DNA of 17,363 nucleotides. Origin: Bovifimicola sp050309585. Lineage in GTDB: Bacteria; Bacillota; Clostridia; Lachnospirales; Lachnospiraceae. The stretch spans positions 1 through 17,363 of the forward strand of contig JBNRML010000030.1 of assembly GCA_050309585.1 (NCBI GenBank). The letters are read 5' to 3'. How positions within the stretch are numbered: the stretch's first letter is position 1; each line of letters opens with the position of its first letter. A program made the translations under genes and the position numbers. The notes beneath the pieces are model-generated. The model was not told the DNA's origin and did not search any database. It was given only the letters and a program-made list of their open reading frames with translations. Positions 13,507 through 17,363 of this stretch are shown here, one piece after another.

Positions 13507-14415
13507 ATGTTAGATGTGTGTTTATTAGGTACAGGCGGTATGATGCCATTACCAAGAAGATGGTTGACATCATTAATGACCAGGTACAATGGCAGCAGTT
13601 TATTAATTGACTGCGGTGAGGGAACCCAGATTGCAATAAAAAATAAAGGCTGGAGTTTTAATCCAATCGATATTATCTGCTTTACACATTTTCATGCGGA
13701 TCATATCAGTGGACTCCCTGGGCTTTTGCTGACAATGGGAAATGCGGAGAGAACAGAACCGTTGACTATTATAGGACCAAAGGGAGTGGAAAAGGTCGTA
13801 AATTCCATACGTGTTATTGCTCCTGAACTGCCATTTGATATAAATTTCATTGAAATCAATGGAAATAAGCAGATATTCGAGCTCAAGGGATATAAGATAA
13901 CAGCGTTTAAAGTGAATCATAATGTTACCTGTTATGGTTATACCATTGAAATAGAGCGAGCAGGGAAGTTTTCAGTTGAACGTGCCATGGAGCAGGATAT
14001 TCCACAGAAATTTTGGAACAGACTGCAAAAGGGTGAAACCATAAGTGACGGTGAAAAGGTATACACTGCAGATATGGTTTTGGGACCTCAGAGAAAAGGA
14101 ATAAAGGTGGCATATTGCACGGACAGCAGGCCGGTGCCTTCCATTGCAGAAAATGCCAAAGATGCAGATTTGTTTATTTGTGAGGGAATGTATGGAGAGA
14201 AAGGGAAAGAAGCCAAGGCAAGGGAATATAAGCATATGACCTTTTATGAGGCGGCGAAGATTGCAAAGGAGGCTAATCCGAAGGAAATGTGGCTGACACA
14301 TTTTAGCCCTTCCTTGATAAAACCTGAAGAATATATGAATGATGTAAGAAAGATTTTTCCGGCATCCTTTGCGGGAAAAGATGGAAAAAGTGTAGAATTG
14401 CAGTTTGAAAGTTAG
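13507..14415 (+). CDS. rnz: Ribonuclease Z (tRNase Z)
   Basis: RNase Z is the metallo-beta-lactamase-fold endonuclease that trims the 3' end of tRNA precursors lacking an encoded CCA. The tRNA-Ser gene in this window is such a substrate. The 302-residue product shows LLGTGGMMPLPRR at the N-terminus, the strand LLIDCGEGTQ, the zinc motif HFHADH (61-66) in FTHFHADHISGLPGLL, a later VAYCTDSRP with the bridging aspartate, and a C-terminal LTHFSPSL with the last histidine ligand. Its length is close to the usual 305-310. GGAGG (13496-13500) is 6 nt before ATG. It is followed with overlap by a membrane-anchored unknown. Confidence 0.93.
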   Translation: MLDVCLLGTGGMMPLPRRWLTSLMTRYNGSSLLIDCGEGTQIAIKNKGWSFNPIDIICFTHFHADHISGLPGLLLTMGNAERTEPLTIIGPKGVEKVVNSIRVIAPELPFDINFIEINGNKQIFELKGYKITAFKVNHNVTCYGYTIEIERAGKFSVERAMEQDIPQKFWNRLQKGETISDGEKVYTADMVLGPQRKGIKVAYCTDSRPVPSIAENAKDADLFICEGMYGEKGKEAKAREYKHMTFYEAAKIAKEANPKEMWLTHFSPSLIKPEEYMNDVRKIFPASFAGKDGKSVELQFES

Positions 14416-14419
14416 TGTG

Positions 14420-14998
14420 ATGATTATGAAAAAATATAGGACAATAATAATTGTGATGATATTGGTGGCAATTGCTGTAATATATTACTACAGCCTGTCA
14501 GCTAATAATAAAGTGAAAAAGAGTCCGAAAGTAAAGCAGGTGTCAGAAGTTAATAAGCTGCTTAACAGGGATATGGAAAAAAACTATCCTGCAACACCGA
14601 GAGAGGTTGTGGATTTGTTTAGCAGGTACCTTGTGTGTTATTATGGCGAAAATCTCAGTGACAAGCAACTTAGGGAAATGGTTATCCAGAGCAGAAAAAT
14701 GTTTGACAAGGAATTGGCTGACAAAACACCATTAGACACCCAGATAAAAAATTTGAAAGAAGATATCAGTAAATACAAATCAAGAGATAATAAAATTACT
14801 ACTTATATGGTTGAAGACAGTTCAGATGTGGAAATACAGACCTTTGACTCTCATTATTATGCAAAGGTTGATACAGTATATTACGTTAAAGGAAAAAAAG
14901 GTACATATCGTTCGTTGGAAACATATACATTAAGAAAGGATACTGATGGAAAATGGAAAATTTTATTCTGGTCCATCACGGAAAATAAGGATGAATAA
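14420..14998 (+). CDS. Membrane-anchored extracytoplasmic protein of unknown function
   Basis: The product has about 192 residues. A basic start (MKKYR) is followed by one strongly hydrophobic helix (TIIIVMILVAIAVIYYYSL), then a soluble, charged domain, presumably outside the cell. The domain has a helical first half (ATPREVVDLFSRYLVCYYGENLSDKQLREMV) and a beta-rich end (YYAKVDTVYYVKGKKGTYRSLETYTLRKDTDGKWKILFW), a layout common in small lipoprotein-like DUFs of Lachnospiraceae; it may belong to the DUF6715 group, but I am not sure. No good ribosome binding site is seen; starts at 14417 (GTG), 14420 or 14426 are all possible, and coupling to rnz (stop 14413-14415) is likely. It overlaps tsaD by 8 nt. 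Confidence 0.65.
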   Translation: MIMKKYRTIIIVMILVAIAVIYYYSLSANNKVKKSPKVKQVSEVNKLLNRDMEKNYPATPREVVDLFSRYLVCYYGENLSDKQLREMVIQSRKMFDKELADKTPLDTQIKNLKEDISKYKSRDNKITTYMVEDSSDVEIQTFDSHYYAKVDTVYYVKGKKGTYRSLETYTLRKDTDGKWKILFWSITENKDE

Positions 14999-16013
14999 AG
15001 ATGTATTAATACTTGGTATAGAAAGTTCGTGTGATGAGACTGCGGCTGCGGTTGTGAAAAATGGAAGAGAGGTAATGTCTAATATTATCTCGTCACAGAT
15101 AGATATACATACATTGTATGGCGGAGTTGTGCCTGAAATAGCCTCGAGAAAACATATCGAAAATATTAATACAGTGATAAAAGAGGCTCTTTGTAATGCT
15201 GAATGTAACTTGGAAGATATAGACGCGATTGCAGTGACCTATGGTCCGGGATTAGTTGGTGCATTGCTGGTGGGGGTAGCAGAGGCAAAGGCTATTGCAT
15301 TTGCAAAAGATAAACCGCTTATAGGAGTGCATCATATAGAAGGTCATATTTCTGCAAATTATGTGGAAAATAAGGAGTTAGAGCCTCCTTTTGCCTGTAT
15401 GGTTATATCGGGTGGACATACTCATCTTGTGCTTGTGAAAGATTATGGTGAGTATGAGGTGCTTGGGAAAACAAGGGATGATGCAGCAGGGGAAGCTTTT
15501 GACAAAGTTGCAAGGGCTATAGGTTTAGGATATCCGGGAGGACCAAAAATTGATAAACTTGCAAAAGAAGGGAATCCAGAAGCTATACCATTTCCGAGAG
15601 CGAATATTACCGGTTCAGAATATGACTTTAGCTTTAGTGGACTGAAATCAGCCGTGCTAAATTATATTAATTCCTGCGAAATGAAAAATATAGAATACAA
15701 TAGGGCTGATATTGCGGCTTCATTTCAAAAGGCGGTTGTGGATGTAATTGTAGAGCACGCGGTAAAGGGTGCAAAGGAAAATAAAATGAAAAAACTTGCC
15801 ATTGCAGGTGGGGTGGCTTCTAATAGTGCACTGAGAAGTGCTTTTGAAAATAAGTGTAAGGAAAATGATATGGAATTTTATTATCCATCACCTGTTTTGT
15901 GTACTGATAATGCAGTGATGATTGCATCGGCAGCGTATTTTGAATATATAAAAGGGACAAGACATGGATATGATTTGAATGCTATTCCAAATTTGAAGTT
16001 AGGAGAGAGATAG
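14991..16013 (+). CDS. tsaD: tRNA N6-adenosine threonylcarbamoyltransferase TsaD
   Basis: TsaD is the catalytic subunit that attaches the threonylcarbamoyl group to A37 of ANN-decoding tRNAs, together with TsaB and TsaE. The 340-residue product is a complete ASKHA protein: LGIESSCDETAAAVV (8-22), VVPEIASRKHIE (46-57), the metal-binding histidines H115 and H119 in HHIEGH, ISGGHTHLVLV (139-149), the nucleotide-binding region GLGYPGGPKIDKLA, and SFSGLKSAV. An in-frame ATG at 14946 lies within the upstream gene; the ATG at 14991 begins the conserved region and overlaps the upstream stop by 8 nt. AAGG touches this ATG, so initiation probably relies on coupling. It is separated from tsaEB by three genes. 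Confidence 0.96.
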   Translation: MNKDVLILGIESSCDETAAAVVKNGREVMSNIISSQIDIHTLYGGVVPEIASRKHIENINTVIKEALCNAECNLEDIDAIAVTYGPGLVGALLVGVAEAKAIAFAKDKPLIGVHHIEGHISANYVENKELEPPFACMVISGGHTHLVLVKDYGEYEVLGKTRDDAAGEAFDKVARAIGLGYPGGPKIDKLAKEGNPEAIPFPRANITGSEYDFSFSGLKSAVLNYINSCEMKNIEYNRADIAASFQKAVVDVIVEHAVKGAKENKMKKLAIAGGVASNSALRSAFENKCKENDMEFYYPSPVLCTDNAVMIASAAYFEYIKGTRHGYDLNAIPNLKLGER

Positions 16014-16036
16014 GAAAATAGCCTATGCTCTCTTTT
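16002..16036 (+). terminator. Weak terminator-like hairpin overlapping the tsaD stop codon
   Basis: GAGAG (16005-16009) plus ATAGG (16010-16014) pair with CCTAT (16022-16026) and CTCTC (16028-16032), with one bulged G and a 7-nt loop. T4 follows (16033-16036). The tsaD stop TAG (16011-16013) is inside the stem, so translating ribosomes would melt it. It may reduce rather than end transcription into ispD. Confidence 0.5.
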
Positions 16037-16060
16037 AATATACTGAAAAGAGGTAGACCA

Positions 16061-16753
16061 GTGTCAAAAATAAAAGCAATAATATTGTCGGCCGGAAAAG
16101 GCAGAAGAATGAAAACGGATATTCCTAAACAGTATTTAAGTGTTAAAGGACATCCTGTTATATATTATACATTAAAAAGTTTTCAGGAGAGCAATGTTGA
16201 TGAAATAATTCTTGTAACGGGAAAAGATGAATTAGAAGAAGTAAAAAGAGACATTGTTGATAAATATGGATTTGAAAAAGTTAAAAATATAGTCAGCGGT
16301 GGCAAAGAGAGATATGATTCTGTTATGCAGGGATTGGAAAACGTTGAAGATGAGGATATAGTTCTGGTTCATGATGGAGCAAGACCATTAATTACTGTTA
16401 TTGAGATAAATAAAATAATAGAAGAAGTTAAGATAAGTGGTGCCTGCATTGCCGCTGTTCCTGCTAAAGATACAATTAAGTATGTAAATGAAAATGGTGA
16501 AGTTGAGGATACTCCTGACAGGGCTAAAATGTGGCTTGTTCAAACCCCACAGGGATTTTATGCCAAAATATTAAAAAATGCATATGGTGAAATGAAAAGA
16601 CATGATGATGAAACAATAACAGATGATTCCATGGTTGTTGAAAAATATACAGATAAGAGAGTTAAAGTAGTAAAGACGAGCTATGACAATATCAAGGTTA
16701 CTACACCGGAAGATATCGTGTATATGGAAACTGTATTGCAGAATAGAAAATGA
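16061..16753 (+). CDS. ispD: 2-C-methyl-D-erythritol 4-phosphate cytidylyltransferase IspD
   Basis: IspD joins MEP with CTP to give CDP-methylerythritol in the MEP pathway to isoprenoids. The product has 230 residues, the usual size. The N-terminal CTP-binding loop is seen as AIILSAGKGRRMKTDIPKQYL (about 6-26, with the conserved glycine-rich turn and KQ). VLVHDGARPLI and WLVQTPQGF are further family motifs, followed by TDDSMVVE and the C-terminal IKVTTPEDI. GTG (16061) is chosen over an in-frame ATG at 16025 because GAGG (16050-16053) is 7 nt before it and the conserved strand begins at once. The ATG at 16025 lies within the hairpin after tsaD. No ispF follows; no terminator is seen after it. 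Confidence 0.95.
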   Translation: MSKIKAIILSAGKGRRMKTDIPKQYLSVKGHPVIYYTLKSFQESNVDEIILVTGKDELEEVKRDIVDKYGFEKVKNIVSGGKERYDSVMQGLENVEDEDIVLVHDGARPLITVIEINKIIEEVKISGACIAAVPAKDTIKYVNENGEVEDTPDRAKMWLVQTPQGFYAKILKNAYGEMKRHDDETITDDSMVVEKYTDKRVKVVKTSYDNIKVTTPEDIVYMETVLQNRK

Positions 16754-16824
16754 TAAATGGAGATAAATGGAACTGAATAACGAAAAATAATAATGGTTTG
16801 ACTGAAATATTCTTTTTGACTGAA
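16752..16824. repeat. Short direct repeats downstream of ispD
   Basis: GATAAATGGA occurs twice in tandem (16752-16761 and 16762-16771), beginning inside the ispD stop codon. TTTGACTGAA occurs at 16797-16806 and 16815-16824. Both are in A+T-rich DNA with no gene; they may be slippage traces. Confidence 0.4.
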
Positions 16825-16860
16825 CAGTTACAAAAATATACAAAAAATTGAAAAATATTG

Positions 16861-16889
16861 TTGACAAGTAAATATAATGATGATATACT
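16861..16889 (+). promoter_or_regulatory. Strong promoter P1 upstream of tRNA-Ser
   Basis: TTGACA (16861-16866) matches the consensus -35; a 17-nt spacer and TATACT (16884-16889) preceded by TGA follow. A transcript starting near 16896 would begin with a hairpin pairing CGCCGTT and AACGGTG (16897-16923 region). Confidence 0.7.
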
Positions 16890-16944
16890 AACACTCGCCG
16901 TTGGGAAAGAGATAAAAAACGGTGACAAAAAATAAAAAAAGTGC

Positions 16945-16973
16945 TTGACAAACATTTGTAAATGATGTAAACT
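16945..16973 (+). promoter_or_regulatory. Strong promoter P2 for tRNA-Ser
   Basis: TTGACA (16945-16950), 17-nt spacer, TAAACT (16968-16973). Start expected near 16980, about 10 nt before the tRNA. It shares AGTGCTTGACA and TAAACTAT with P3 at 17122. Confidence 0.8.
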
Positions 16974-16990
16974 ATTCAAGCGTCAGTTAT

Positions 16991-17076
16991 GGAGAGGTAT
17001 CGAAGTGGTCATAACGAGGCGGTCTTGAAAACCGTTTGTCCACAAGGGCGCGTGGGTTCGAATCCCACCCTCTCCG
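16991..17076 (+). tRNA. tRNA-Ser, anticodon UGA
   Basis: An 86-nt class II tRNA. The acceptor stem pairs GGAGAGG (16991-16997) with CCTCTCC (17069-17075), followed by discriminator G. The anticodon stem GCGGT/ACCGT carries loop CTTGAAA, giving anticodon TGA, which reads UCA and related serine codons. The long variable arm (TGTCC ACAA GGGCG) is typical of tRNA-Ser. The T arm is GTGGG TTCGAAT CCCAC. CCA is not encoded, so 3' processing needs RNase Z and CCA-adding enzyme. Confidence 0.97.
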
Positions 17077-17080
17077 TTAG

Positions 17081-17095
17081 GCAAGTAAAACTTGC
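17081..17095 (+). other. Hairpin immediately 3' of tRNA-Ser
   Basis: GCAAGT (17081-17086) and ACTTGC (17090-17095) pair perfectly around AAA. An A-rich and not a T-rich stretch follows, so it is unlikely to terminate; the tRNA is more likely cotranscribed with what follows or trimmed here. Confidence 0.4.
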
Positions 17096-17121
17096 TGAAA
17101 TAAAAAAAGATAAAAAAGTGC

Positions 17122-17150
17122 TTGACAGAATAAAACAAAAGTGCTAAACT
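17122..17150 (+). promoter_or_regulatory. Strong promoter P3, probably for an rRNA operon
   Basis: TTGACA (17122-17127), 17-nt spacer, TAAACT (17145-17150). Same architecture and flanking words as P2. Start expected near 17157. Confidence 0.8.
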
Positions 17151-17156
17151 ATCTAG

Positions 17157-17363
17157 GCTGTCTGCTGAGACAGAGAGCAAAACATAATGAACATTGAAAA
17201 CACAGTTATCAATGAATGACAGTGTTTTGAAGGTTCAAACATAATGAACATTGATAACTGAACAGTAATACAAAACCATCCCTGAAAATTCGAAAGAATT
17301 TCAGCGAACATCGTTTTAAACGATTTCCAAAAACAGTAAACACACGAAAGTGTGAAAGGATGA
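17157..17363 (+). other. Structured leader, probably of a 16S rRNA operon
   Basis: No reading frame is present. An 18-mer AAACATAATGAACATTGA occurs at 17180-17197 and 17237-17254, each followed by AAC with one intervening base; GAACATTGA(A/T)AAC resembles the boxA-like antitermination words before clostridial 16S genes. Arms 17203-17214 and 17249-17260 are a perfect 12-bp inverted repeat; AAAACAC (17197-17203) also pairs with GTGTTTT (17222-17228). Further hairpins: 17282-17303 (CTGAAAATT with AATTTCAG), 17310-17324 (ATCGTTT with AAACGAT), and 17341-17354 (CACAC, GAAA loop, GTGTG). The 16S gene itself is not reached; the assignment depends on promoter type and leader style. Confidence 0.5.

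Noticed and set aside
16867..16990. Terminator after ispD
   Set aside because: The only hairpin (CGCCGTT with AACGGTG) is followed by A-rich and not T-rich sequence and lies downstream of promoter P1.
16983..17180. Minus-strand 65-codon frame across the tRNA-Ser gene
   Set aside because: It is the antisense of the tRNA; its GEGGIRTHAP-type sequence is a well-known spurious translation of tRNA-Ser genes, without a ribosome binding site.
1..17363. CRISPR arrays, toxin-antitoxin pairs, prophage genes, transposase genes or a biosynthetic cluster
   Set aside because: No regularly spaced repeats and no such protein motifs were seen; the repeats found are few, structured and unevenly placed.

Overview
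The window looks like a chromosomal core segment of a low-GC Gram-positive bacterium of the class Clostridia, most likely Lachnospiraceae. This rests on the A+T-rich composition, strong GGAGG-type ribosome binding sites, the hpf-secA-prfB gene order, and the style of the small hypothetical proteins. A cheW gene suggests a chemotactic, probably motile organism. The genus cannot be fixed from the sequence alone.

Positions 1-5182 (+ strand) hold hpf behind a folded leader and closed by its own terminator. A second unit, secA-prfB-cheW, follows; prfB is interrupted by the classical programmed +1 frameshift, and the unit ends at a strong terminator after cheW. Positions 5183-7060 hold a two-gene unit: an HTH-ACT protein of the PheB family and homoserine dehydrogenase (hom). 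Its promoter is overlapped by a nearly perfect 23-bp palindrome. A 16-bp bidirectional hairpin separates hom from two minus-strand genes: a small HExxH zinc-ribbon protein (7120-7617) and tex (7715-9868).

Positions 9869-10180 have no gene but carry a 161-nt fold-back repeat lying in the probable 5' leader of tex, plus divergent promoters. A fragment of the same repeat lies at 7651-7674. Two membrane proteins of unknown function follow (10181-11362). A second structured repeat (about 11381-11541) duplicates the ribosome binding site and start codon of tsaE.

Positions 11539-16753 hold tsaE-tsaB-rimI, a 72-residue CxxC protein, RNase Z, a membrane-anchored unknown, tsaD and ispD. Three of the four bacterial t6A tRNA-modification proteins (TsaB, TsaD, TsaE) and RNase Z are therefore close together, so tRNA maturation is the theme of this half. 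Positions 16754-17363 hold stacked strong promoters, tRNA-Ser(UGA), and what appears to be the leader of a ribosomal RNA operon whose 16S gene would begin beyond the window.

Most genes are housekeeping genes. The unusual content is the two repeat families that insert in leaders and start regions, the operator-like palindrome before pheB-hom, and the small HExxH protein. I see no defence system, prophage, CRISPR array or biosynthetic cluster.
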